NCBI GenBank assembly: GCA_029945375.1
Contig: CM057061.1
Location: 558,001 to 622,000, forward strand
Reading direction: 5' to 3'
Source of the DNA: Agaricus subrufescens
Taxonomy: Eukaryota; Basidiomycota; Agaricomycetes; Agaricales; Agaricaceae
Length of the DNA: 64,000 nucleotides
The notes below the pieces were generated by a model. That model did not search any database. It was not told where the DNA came from and saw only the letters and a program-made list of their open reading frames with translations. Positions 1 through 11,297 of this stretch are shown here, piece after piece (positions within the stretch are counted from its first letter, which is position 1; every line of letters starts with the position of its first letter). The translations under genes were made by a program, and so were the position numbers.

Positions 1-184
1 ACGATGACTTGAGAACCACGCCTACGCGACATACTTTCATTTAGAAGACCGGACTCGTGACAGCTCTCCTACACTCACCTTTGTGGTTCAGGCTGGGGAT
101 TGGTATCCTCGCTATTGCCATCACGTAGTCGCTTGGAAGCATTCCTCGACCACAGTGTTTGTGTATCAGATTTCAGGTATGTAG
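1..184 (+). CDS. Possible 3' end of an unidentified gene (partial)
   Basis: A reading frame is open from about position 8 to a TAG at 182-184, giving close to 58 residues rich in aromatic and beta-type residues (a Gly-Asp-Trp-Tyr-Pro stretch, then Cys-His-His-Val-Val-Ala-Trp). It would be the last coding part of a plus-strand gene entering from the left, tail to tail with TOR copy A. A possible acceptor AG lies near position 12-13. A TTTCAG/GTATGT donor-like junction at 176/177 means splicing could instead continue past the stop. I do not recognise the family. The opposite strand is also partly open here, so this could be a chance frame. Confidence 0.28.
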
Positions 185-477
185 AATTGACATGCTTTGG
201 ATTTGCACTTGTTTTCCGAGAATTAGCAACGATACTTCACAATGAGATATAGGCTATACTGACGATAGAGGTACGTTAAATGTGGTGAAGCGTAGTCCAC
301 CTTCATCTTTCTTTGTATTTGGAACACCACGCGGCATTTGAAATCGCACGTCACTTCAGTATGAGGGTGAAAGTTAAAGTCAAGACAGGGTATATAATTA
401 CAGGTTCAGAATAATACAACTGATATGCAGTTTTATATCAAAAATAGCCTCAGTATGGTTCCCACGGATGGAACCTT
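185..477. other. 3' flank of TOR copy A
   Basis: No coding region is visible. This is the presumed 3' untranslated and polyadenylation region of the minus-strand TOR copy A. It contains one 17-bp block (388-404) that also occurs downstream of TOR copy B; see the separate entry. Confidence 0.6.
388..404 (-). promoter_or_regulatory. 3'-UTR block shared by both TOR genes (copy A site)
   Basis: On the minus strand this reads CCTGTAATTATATACCC, about 75 nt after the TOR A stop codon. The identical 17 bases occur 52 nt after the TOR B stop. Most surrounding UTR sequence is no longer alignable. It contains UGUA followed six bases later by a UA-rich core, which loosely resembles PUF-protein sites, and it is also AT-rich like a polyadenylation element. 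The role is inferred, not shown. Confidence 0.45.
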
Positions 478-3400
478 CTACCAGTACGCACACCAGCCTG
501 AATAGCACTGACAAAGGTTTTCAAGGGACGTCGCCTGATTAATAAGTTTCTCTACTTGGTCTTGAACAGACAAAGAATCATCTGGATTGAAATCACGGCC
601 TATATAGGTGATGTCAGAGTCAGTAATGATAGTGAAGTCTAGAAATGAACGGACCAGTGAGTTTATGCTGGACACGGTGGAAAACGAAAAGTGCTCTCTC
701 GTTACGTGTTTCTTGAAAGCCAGGTTCTCCTTGCCCTTCTACATAGGTAAGATATATATCAATTAACTGCAACTTTTTTAGTGAAACACAGTAACTTACC
801 GTTGAAAATATCGTTCTCGTTAGTCTTATGCCTGCGTCGGGGTCCCGGAGGGTCTGCAGCAACCTGCGCTAACTCTGCAGCACGATCGGGATCCACTAAC
901 ACACCTACGTCAAGCAGACTGTTGGATGACAGACTTTTAGCTCACCTTCATTACGCCGTCCTTCGACCTCGGTCTGCATCAATCGCCAATTAATCAAGGG
1001 GTCATACACAAATGCCTCCAGGACTGCCAATAAAGATTCCTTATTGTCGCGCAGCACCGTCATGGTGATCTCGCAAGTGTTTCTGAAGCTTCCCTCAATG
1101 CCGCTGACCTAGTATCGATATCAAAATCAGGCCGAATCATCATTGGGACTGGTTGGACGTACTTCCATAGCATGCGTCAGCATTCTAGTCAGGCGGAATG
1201 GCACTTTCTCTGGGAATTTGTCACGGTGCATGGCGACTTCAAAACAATCACCGAAATCAATATGAACAAGCTTTCCAGTGCTTCGACCCAACAATAGATT
1301 GGCAGGGTGGCGATCGCCTAGCCCGAGTATATGCCCGACCATACTAGTCACAGCTAGCGACCGAGTGTAAGTTGCTCGGCGTTCCAGCCAATGTTCTGAA
1401 TTAGCACTCTTGAGCCATAATATACGATATAAGTCTTGACCAGTAGTGTTCTCCAATGCATACTCGAAAACCTCGACTTTTTGCAACAAAGTGAGGTTTT
1501 CGTAATCAGGGGCCATCTAAAATAGATGAGCCGGGTATCCACGACAAGAAAGCAACAGGACAGACCTGGAGCATTAATCGGTGCTCAATATTGAGGAGGA
1601 CCTTCCTCGAATCACGGTAGTCACGGACGAGAACATGCATAGTGTCGCTGTCCAGGATCATGCCTAACAAACCCGCATTGGGAGCGAGTGGGATAACGGG
1701 GTAACGTTGAATGTGAAGACGACGTTTAAAACTGTTAGTATCAACCGAAAGTAATGTGTTAACCAGTCCGAACAGTTGCATGACGCGTTCGTCTTGTCGG
1801 AGATCTTCATGGCCTTTGAGAATGTATTGATAATCGCGCCCATCATCACCCTTGAGGCATAGCCGTCGTGGTCTCTTTTTGGAAGTGATGACCGGTAATT
1901 TAGTTGTAAAGCTCTGTATTCGGACGATAGGCCGACCACTCTGGTAAGTTCCCGGGACAGCAAGTTCCAGATTCCTCAACTTGAGAAGATCCGGTGAAAC
2001 GTATTGTAAATCCAGGGTGGTGAGCTGCGGCAATTGCTTGTCGACACGTTTAAACACCTGCACATGATCAATCCACGTAAACCAGGCGTCCATTCAATTT
2101 GACCAGATTACTGACCCCATAGTAGATGTCCCAGGCCCTATCTAGTTCAGCAGTTTCTCCGTAGTTGCGGAATCGACGACAGGCTTCACGGGCTTCATGA
2201 AGTTCACGTCCAAAGGCTTGGGTAAATGAAGTTTCGCGAGCGGTTCGCGGTCCCTAGGAATGGTTCAGTTCGAGGTCCACCATTTCAAATTTGTTTACCT
2301 TCTCTAAAAGGTCATGTAACGGTTCCAGTGTGGCTATCATGCCGTCCGGATTCTTTTCCGTGAAATACAATCTAGATGCTTCTTCCAGGCCTTCATGCCA
2401 TAATTCATGCCATAGAATGGCTACGCGAATCAGCTCTTGACTGACCGATTGTGCCTGTCATTGAAATTAAGTTTTCATCTTGTACGGAAGCGGCGCGTAC
2501 GAACCTGATTCACGATCAGCGGACTGTGTTCGCCCATGCGGTCCATGATGGCCTGGGCAGCATTCTGCCGCGCAGCACTGGAAGACTTAGATGCAACAGT
2601 CAAGGGATATATGAGTGCCTGTGGATGATGTCTCCCGACATCCGTGAGGAGGTTGCCAATGGTACGACGTATATTAGCTGATGGTGTTTGGATACGCGCA
2701 ATGATCTAAACCCTTTGAGTGGCGTTCACAAAAATGAAAACTAGCACCTCACTTGTGGAACAACTTCCAGCCATGTATCAACTTCTACGGTGGAAAATCC
2801 ATTTGCCATTGCATCACTAACGTCATTATGGGCGCCGAATTTGAACCAGAGTGTAAGGAGCCGGAGTATATCTTGGAGCGCGTCAACATTTTTGAGCGCA
2901 ATCGAGCGGAAGAAGCCTAGACAAGAATTCTGAGTGAGATCCTCACGTAACCTGGACTTGAAATACCTTCAACCGCTTGAACGACGTGGGCGGCGATGCC
3001 TTCTCCCGGAATATCGACAGTGCGACCTTCAGCCTGTGCCTCAAGCTCACTAACGACTTCGAAGTTAGTCAAGGCCCAAGTATGCCAGGCCTTATACCAG
3101 GTACCATCGTAGTGTGTGGCAAGGTAATAAGAGTGTAAGATCTCTTCCGTGTTCCTCTAGTTTGAACCATGAGCACGGGATTACAGAAGGAAAAACATAA
3201 AATCCTTACAGTCCCCCAATTTTCGCCAAGCTGTGCCTGCCACTCGCCCTGCTTGTAATAACACCGCGCCAGAAGCTTCGACAGCTCCGTAAGTTTTTGC
3301 TTCGAAATTGGTGTACCAAATCGTTGCTGTGAATTTTCGGCCGCTTCCTGACCCAAATCATGGGCGAGCTCCTCAGAGAATCGACGAAGAAAGTCCAAGC

Positions 3401-6400
3401 TGTCCTCCTTCGAGCCTTGCGCCCACATATATTTGAGATGAGCGTAAACAACGTTCGGAGGCGCTTTCGTATGATGATCATGGAGGCGATACTGAGGACC
3501 GGTCAACGTACTGACGCTCGACACTGCGAGAGGACTTACTCTCTCAGGCGACAATAATGAATTAATTGTCTTCTCGGCCAGGGGCATACGATCGTTCTTT
3601 CTGCAAAGATTGGCAAATTTGATCCACATGACAGGGTCATCTTCTGGGTTCAGAACCAGTGTTCGCACCTGGAGAATCCTCTGCCAGATCTCGACATCTG
3701 GCTGGCAGCCTTGTAACCTATCTGGGATTCAGATCTATCTCGAAACTGTAAGATCGAGGAACCAAACCTCTTCAGCCAAGTCTTCCGCATCGTTTGCTGC
3801 CTTTCAGGTTGATCCGCATATTGCTTAAAGAGAATAATCTCCTCTAGCTCTGATAGCATTTGAGCGCGGACCATGACGCTGGAGCATTGTCAATGAGGAG
3901 AAAGGAAAATCACTACTGATAACCTACCCGTAGAGCTGGCCATAGCTGTCTCCAACGAAAGAGCTAAGTTCGGGGTCTAGCGAATCACGGGCCTTCGCTA
4001 TTTGCGATAAAGCCTTAGGAAACTGGTTTTGTTGGACAAAAAGAATAGCTCTGTAGAATGCCCGATCGGGAGAGTCGGACTTCATGGTATTGACGTAGTC
4101 CTCCATGTCATCCCACGCATTAAGTGTCCAAGCAGCAGCAGCCGCCATGGGAGCCATATCTCGGCGATCCTCCTGAGAGGCAGTAGCCCAGTGTTCATTG
4201 ACACGCATTGCCAGTTGATCCCATTCGCCAAGCGCATGGAGACACTTCATTCTTCCGTATTGAACTTCAAGATCACTGGGATCATTTTCTGCCGCCCTCT
4301 CATACGCAACAAACGCCTCTTGCCAACGACCTAACCTCTCATACCACTCCTCATGCTCGGTTACGTTATATTGTTCTTGAGCAGTGAGTAGAGTTCCCCA
4401 TGCCGCATCATGTTGTTGGAGGCGTGTATTGATGGATATGAGAGATTCAACGACAGCTGGAGATGCTTCAGAGAAATACTCCAGCTCTTTGTAGTGAAGA
4501 GCCTTCGCGTAAGCCATGTACTTCATCGCATACTCGCCGAGCGTTCGGTGTTCAATAGGAAGAGGTTTCTCTTCATGTTCCATGAATTCTGCCAAATTCA
4601 ATAAACGGTGGATAAGCTCCGGTGGTGCATCGTTCGACGTAATCGCATGCTCAACAGAGCGAACGAGGTCCTCCTAGGCCATATTGAGCAACAAGATAAG
4701 GGCCCACGATAAGCAAACGTACCTGATATTGATCATACAGCTCACTCCAACAAGACAGAAACGCAGCATTAAAAAGTTCTTTTGCCAGAGGGGGGTGAAT
4801 ATCAACCAGACCCATACACGCCCGGAGCGCATGAGACGGTGATTCTTTCATGAACTCAACGCTGAGCCTGTGAATCCACTCGAACCAGTCTTCTCGTGTT
4901 GCAATCAGAGAGATATCCCAGGCTTGTTTGAGATGCTGCTGGTTGACGGCCATCTTGGTTGCCTCAGCAGGGGCAGAGAACTCTGGAGCCTTGTTTGGCT
5001 CACTTGAGAGAGATTAGAATGCGGATTGTTTATCGATCAAAAGATACTCACAGTGAATCCTGTAGGGTCATATCCTGAGGTAATCGTTCACCATTCAAAA
5101 GTTTGCTTATCATGTTCTCGTAGACATGATGAGGAGCAACTTTGTTTCGTATGATACTCTACAACGATGTCAGCCAATGTAATGAATGTGTAAGACGGAG
5201 CAAAATACCTTGCTGATGGTAGGGACGAAGATAGCAAAATCGGCTCCAAGTTGCATCATTAAAGAACATAACGCTTCCATAACCGATATCCTAAGCTCCG
5301 TATTGGAATTGTCCAACACTCGAACCAAAGGATGAATGATACGGGAAGCATGATCCGAGAAGTTGACGCTGCGTGCTAACCCATGAATCGTTTGCACAGC
5401 TTTCTTGCGAAGTTGAGTGCTTCCATCTCGTTCATAAGTCTTTACAATAATCGGTATCACTAGATGGAGGTATTCCTCAATGTTCGGACCGAAGGTCAGA
5501 AACGCTTCGAAAGCCTTAATTTGAACAAGAATTCGTTTGTCATCAGGAGGACCTCCTTCGAAGACCTTGAGAATGAGGGAGAGGATAGTGGGAAGGAATG
5601 GCTTGAACTCTGCATCAAGTGCTACACCCAGAGCTTCAATCAGCGCTACGATAGGCAGCTGAAGGGCTGAATTTTCCCAAAGTTCAGTAATTAGGGCGAA
5701 TATTTCTGGCATATAATTCCGGACCTGTTGCTTGATGATTCCAACCAGGATAGCCAGTTGCTGTAAATGGAACTCCTGCAGTCGGGCGACAGATGCCGTA
5801 CGAGTAACAGAAGTGAAGGCAGGTATGATCTAAGAACATTCATACATAAGAGTTACTCTAAAGATAGCTGACCAACATACCTGTGGCAAGAAGGTGGCGC
5901 ATTTCAATCCCTGAGTCTTGAATATGGACATTACGGCGTCAATCACAGTATGATGATGACTACTGAGAGCCTGGTCCTTGAGGATGACGAGAAGAGCATT
6001 GATGACCACAGTTTGGAAATAGTCATCAGCTCCTGTGACTGCGTTGAATTGTGCCGCCGGTACTTGATTGACAACAGTGGTCGTCTTCTCGCTCATTGCT
6101 TCGTCATCAGGTCGCTTCTGATCAAACTTTGAGTATATCGAAATCACGATTGTGAAGAACACGTACCTTTCGCCTATATGGATCAAGCGCACCAAGAATA
6201 CCCAACACCTTTACTACTTCCCTCCTCACATTTTTAGCTCCTTCCGATCTAAGAATACTTGACAGAAGCGGCACCAACTGTGGGTAATCCACCAAAGGAG
6301 TGATGACATAGCCCGTGCTAGAGCACAATTGCCCCAAAGCATGAAGCGCAGCATCCCTCTTACTGATCGACGGGTCCGAAAGCCTTGCAATGATGATCGC

Positions 6401-9048
6401 CATCAGCTCAGGTACATGAATTAGAGCATCTTCTCCAGCAATGCTAACTAGCTCTCCCAGGCACATGAGGACATTGGCAGAAATAGTTGGGTTGACGTCA
6501 TTGGCCTTTTGCAACAGGACCCGAAGCATAGGCAGGGCATAAGGCTTGATAAATCGCTGCGTGCAGCTTACTAGTAGCGTCAGAAGTCGCGTGCATTCTT
6601 CACGACTTCGACTTTAAGAAGTCAATGATCGAATCAACGAAAATGGGTACGAAAGAGACGTACAGTACGGTTGAATACTCAAGCTCAGTCAGTAGTTGAA
6701 TCAGCGCTTTGCGTAGGAATGGCATCACATAGGCCGGATTGTGTCTTGCAAGTCGCCCTATGAGGCCCACCGCGATCATTCGGTTTTCAAACACTTCATC
6801 ATTCAGGGCGATGAACAGTGAACGGACATTCTCTGCCTGTGCCAGGTGTTTGTCAAACTTTTCATGCAGAGCACCCAGTACCGTCTGCCGAATCGATGAA
6901 TCTACCAAGAAAAAAGTAAGCACAGTGCGTGGGCAATGGCGGAGAGCGACAAGTATACCAGGATCAGCAATGCCCACTGTCAACAGTTTGTCTAATACAT
7001 CGCTGATGATTTCAATAGCATGGCTACTGGATTGATAGCAGATAGGGTCGCAAACGAGAAGCCGACAACAAGTCAATGCAGCGGCTCGGCGAACTTCGGG
7101 TTGATCGTCTTCAAGATAAGGAACCGCGCAGTTCCTTACAAACTCATTGAGTACGTGCCCTGATAAAATGAGGTTCCTTCTTTAGCGGGGCGTTTGGCTA
7201 AGTATGCAGTACTCACCACTGAAATCGAAGGAACCAAGCGTTGTGAGGGCCAGAGACATCAACTCAGGGCTTTTGTCGTGAGACACCTTTTCGATGTTAG
7301 CCCGAGCCATGGATTCAGCGTAAACAAGTCCTCACCTGAGGGGGGACATTTGATACACTATCCTGTCTGCCAGCAGGTGAAGGTGCGCCCAATGGCTTGT
7401 ACGGCTGCCCGCTTAGAACTTGAGAAAGAAGATCTAGCAAACGATCTTTTCATAAAATGTGAGTAGATTTCAAGACGTATGCCTCGAATTACTCACCTTG
7501 GATCGTCTGAAGTAGGGGAGGTATATGTTTCGCAATAATAGCAAGTGCATTTTTCAATGGTTCACTCAGTCCACAGCTCATCATAAGGTCAAGTTGGTCA
7601 TGTAGTAGCTTCGTCAAATTTGGGCCCACAGCTGCGGCCAGCATCCCCATACATTGAAAGAGCGGCTCTTCGTTCGGAGCATTCTTGCGCCTTAAGAAGA
7701 ATGCATTGAAAACTCGAGGGGGGTTCCGGAACGCGTGGCACTCACCCCCTGCCTTGTAAACCGATTTTGATCTGATTCATGATAGAGTCTAAGAATGGCT
7801 TCATGTCGCTTCCAACAGCAGTAGCGGTGTGTCCGATAGCAATAAACGCTAGGAGTGGAAATTACAATCGAAGTTCCGAAAGTAGATGATATCTTCATAC
7901 CATAATTTCGTTCAGCTAGTTTCTCAAGCTGTGTCAATAGATGACCCATCGCTTTGTGTAGGAAATGTTCGGTAAAGGTTTGGGTGTCATAAACAGCCAA
8001 GGACGGGATCATCGTGATCACCATTTTGCGTATGAGCGGATCTCGATGTGATTTATACCGAAGGATTTGTTCAGTGATATCAAGGTAACTCTCCTTCATG
8101 AACTTGTGAAGAACGCTCCATCAGATCTCAACACTACAAGATGATTGAGGGACTCACCATTCCCGCATGAAGTAATAATTCGCGATACGTCAGCAGTGAC
8201 CCGTGTACAGTATCCATTGAGCTCCCCTTGAGACCTTGATGAGCATCCTGCAGTATCTTGGAAAGATAAGGACTCCTCGTCTGCCGCTCCCGTGTCGTGA
8301 TTATTTCAAGACAAGCCGCCAACAGCTCCGCTGCTCCTTCACGAATATGAACCCGAGTGTCACGTAGAGGAATAAGAATGTTCTCGAACACAACGTCTAT
8401 GTGTTGATGAAAATATGTAGGACTGTTCCGAGCCAATTCTTTCAAAATAAGAACGCCAGCATGCCGAGGAGACTCATGTTTATCAGGTTGTATCAGGTCA
8501 ATGGCAGCTTGAACTTCATAATCCATGAATCGTTCTCCAAAAGCAGCGCCCCCAATCTCTGCTATCCTGCCAAGCGTTTTCGACGCATACAGCATAAGGG
8601 AAACCTCATGGTTAGGCAACAGATGTTTAACATAGTTGTAGAACCGGAAAAGATTTCGTTTTGCCTCAATCGTCTCGTCTGCCTCGGTACCGAGGAGATA
8701 GTCTACAACCAAGTCAAAGAGACTCAAGCTATTAGAGAAGGAGGATACATACCTATTGCCATCAATCCACCATATGCCTCTGCCGTGTTCTGACTGTGCG
8801 TTAACTCGAAAAGCTTCCTGTTGATAGTCTCATCCCAAATCTTGACCGACGCATCCGAAGACATATCAGCCACCTCTGTTAAAACCTCCCCAACTCATTA
8901 GACAGATGCATAACCAAGTATCCGAATCAAAACTCACAAACCGCCGCAGTTCCTTAGCATTCTGCACACGTACTTCGGCACTACGGTTCTTGAGGCCAGT
9001 AAAGATAGCAGTAAGCTTCTCTACCGGCATCTGGGCATTAGGTGCCAT
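478..9048 (-). CDS. TOR: TOR serine/threonine kinase, copy A
   Basis: This encodes the phosphatidylinositol-kinase-related kinase TOR, the catalytic core of the TORC1/TORC2 growth-control complexes, at roughly 2,350 residues in about 30 exons. Visible in order are N-terminal HEAT repeats (about 9048-5100), the FAT region (about 4950-2700), the FRB domain (about 2450-2110), the kinase domain (about 2090-950) and the FATC tail ending Cys-Ala-Tyr-Trp at the stop. The FRB keeps the EEASRLYF serine and the AWDIYY tryptophan used for FKBP12-rapamycin binding. The kinase keeps the [10 protein letters not shown] segment and the HIDFGD motif. Oddities are a hinge reading GLLGMI where TORs have GL(L/I)GWV, and DRHPAN where DRHPSN is usual. 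I traced every exon junction against copy B and found no stop or frameshift, so it looks like a functional paralogue, not a pseudogene. The start is chosen at the ATG matching copy B (MAPNAQ). Confidence 0.95.
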
Positions 9049-9650
9049 TGCTGATTAGCTTTGGGCACACGACGCAATATATACAGTTGACGAAGTGGGG
9101 AGTTTATGGGCCAGCCTTCAGATCAGTACCGGCTGTTCACCATTTCGGCATTGACCATGATGCGGTATCCACATGACATGCAATGCGTCCGAGGCCGTAC
9201 ACATGTGTTTCGTAATACAGTACTGCTAAATATATGTGCTTAGCTTTCGCAGTCTATCAGGAATTGAGCCTTCGCTCGTGTGCCACTCCGATGCGTCCCG
9301 TTTTCCTGCCTGATAGCCTGCAATGTGGCACGAACCCTTACAGCGTACAGTTGGCCATTCGGCAATCTGTCACGAAATATGGAATCCATCATTGACACCG
9401 TACCTCGACGTGGCGAGAGTAATTAATCAATCCAATAGCTTCCAATGGAAAGAACATTTTTTTAATAAATGAGTACACACCCTGCTACACTACATTCTGG
9501 CCACGTAAAGGAACAAAGATACCCTAAGGGTACCTCTCGTCAAGCTCGTATGTATGTCCACTTAACCTGAGCCTCAGCGCAAGTGGAAAGTCCCTTTCGT
9601 AAGCAAAAAAGTTAAAACAAATTAACCCGCAGCATACGGGTATAAAAATA
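9049..9650. other. Intergenic: TOR A 5' flank and 3' flank of the C2HC-repeat gene
   Basis: No gene is seen. On the minus strand, AAAGCTAATCAGCA directly precedes the TOR A start codon, and AGCTAATCAG also precedes TOR B. A TATATA lies at 9078-9083, only about 30 nt from the ATG and so of doubtful use as a TATA box. The rest shares nothing obvious with the TOR B promoter. Confidence 0.55.
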
Positions 9651-11297
9651 CTAAGAATCCCAAGCCGTCAAACTCGCTTTAAACCCTTCAACAAATGCTT
9701 GAAAGGGTAAAAGAAATAGTCCCAGCCCGGTAGGACCATCCGTTTGCTCAGGAACATAGCCAGCCAGACGCGGACGTCTTGCAGCTCTCCCTCTCTCACC
9801 ATCCTCACCCCCCTCTTTCCTACCCTCGACATCACCTCCATCTTCTTTCCCCTCGTCTACATCAGTATCCTCACTCGAATCCCTTGGTCGTTTGCGCGAA
9901 CCAGAAGCAATCGGTTCAGGAGGGGCTTGCGAAGTTACTGACTGTAGAGATGTCGAGGTGGATGGCGGAACTAGAGTGCGCTCACTATCCATCGTCGACA
10001 ATGCAGCAGTTCCAGCAGTTCCAGCAGTTCCAGCAGTCTCAGCAGTCTCAACTAATGCTTTTGATTGAGAAGGTGCTGCTGGTTCTCCGGTATGGTCTTC
10101 AGATTGGACTAAATCAGTGGCCGGAGCCGCGTTCGATTGCGGTAACGTTTCTTGTTCATCCTTAGTCGAGGAGGGTGGATCACCATTCACGGACGATTCT
10201 TGACCTGGTGCCTCGGGAGGGCTTTGGTTTACTGCTTAGCATAACTCTCGTCCTGAAGGAGAAGTGAGAGCAACTCACAGGTGGCAGTCTTTCTTATGCT
10301 CTAACCACGAATCAAGATCATACTCCGGACTTGGTTTAAGAGAAATCGCTTCATCACAAGCACGACATTCAATAGTATGTTCATCACGGAAGTTCTTGAA
10401 TTGTGCATCGCAGAAAAAGAACAGTTTCCGCTCTAAGGCCTGTTCAACATCACTTGGTCTTATTGACCCAACGGAGGTCAGAATTAATTTAGAATAAGTT
10501 GAACATTGAATAAGACCTACTTCATGTTGTTATGACATGCTCCCTTGTGTTTCGACCAGACTCTGAGATTGTACTTTTTCGTCTGGTCTAACGGAACCCA
10601 CTCTTCACAAGCTTTGCATTTGACCCGCTCAGGTTCGACTGCCTCAGCCTCGTCATCTAATTCCAACAGAGCCTTCCTAAACTTCTCCGTTCGCGGCACA
10701 ACGAATGGTACAGTGGCAACAAGTCCCAGGTCCTTATAAGTACGCACCCTATAAACCCTCCACTTCAGCAACAGGCATACAGCCAAAGAAAGACATACAG
10801 ACGTACACTGGTGGTTTTTGATCACATTTCGCTCGATGTACTTCCCATGGCTTCACATAATATGTCTGCTGAGAAGACAACCGCACCCATTCTCTGCACC
10901 GGGTGCAAAACGCACGATAAACTTCAACAGAACCGCATTCAGATTGATTCTCGAAATATTGCTTCCGTTCTGCTTCAGTCCTCTTGATACGATTACCGCT
11001 GGTTTTGGTATTGTCAGCATTATTATCAGCTATAGAAGTATTATCGGGGTTGGTGTCTGATGCTGGTGTCTGTGAGCGACTGTAAATGTGGCGAATAGTG
11101 ACGATAGCGACAGAGTGTGAAAAGGTGAGTAGGATATTTGAGTAAAACAAAGTGTATGCTGCGTACTTTGTGGGGCTTTGAGATATCTTTGTTCCATTGG
11201 AACGTGGTCCGTCATCAGAAGATACGCTGGAAGGAGTAGACTTAGTATCCTGAGGTGCTTGGTCGAGTGAAACGAGAGAAGCTGAGGATTTGCCACG
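9651..11297 (-). CDS. Protein with three CxxC...W..H...C repeats (5' end unresolved)
   Basis: Three exons each carry one copy of a module with exactly the same spacing: C-x2-C-x2-[W/A]-x13-W-x2-H-x3-C. They lie near 10910-10825, 10625-10540 and 10365-10280. The two Cys pairs and His could bind zinc (C2HC type). The third copy has Ala in place of the first Trp. The C-terminal exon (10190-9651) is disordered, with AETAGTAGT-type short repeats, an RKRPR nuclear-localisation-like patch and an acidic stretch. I recall similar C..C..W..H..C proteins as uncharacterised in mushroom-forming fungi. The start is not settled: the first supported exon begins at 11297 after an AG acceptor. The most plausible upstream exon is in 11580-11725, ending in a phase-0 GT donor, but that needs transcript data. 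Function unknown; a nucleic-acid or protein-binding role is a guess. Confidence 0.7.

Noticed and set aside
7439..7500. Loss of a splice acceptor in TOR A relative to TOR B, giving a shorter exon
   Set aside because: TOR B has an extra CAG 12 nt upstream, but both copies share the acceptor AAAAG before ATCGTTT, and using it gives 51-nt introns and the expected IQDRLLDLL in both.
478..9048. TOR copy A as a pseudogene
   Set aside because: The reading frame breaks into many pieces, but each break is bridged by a GT...AG intron at the same place as in copy B, and no stop or frameshift remains.
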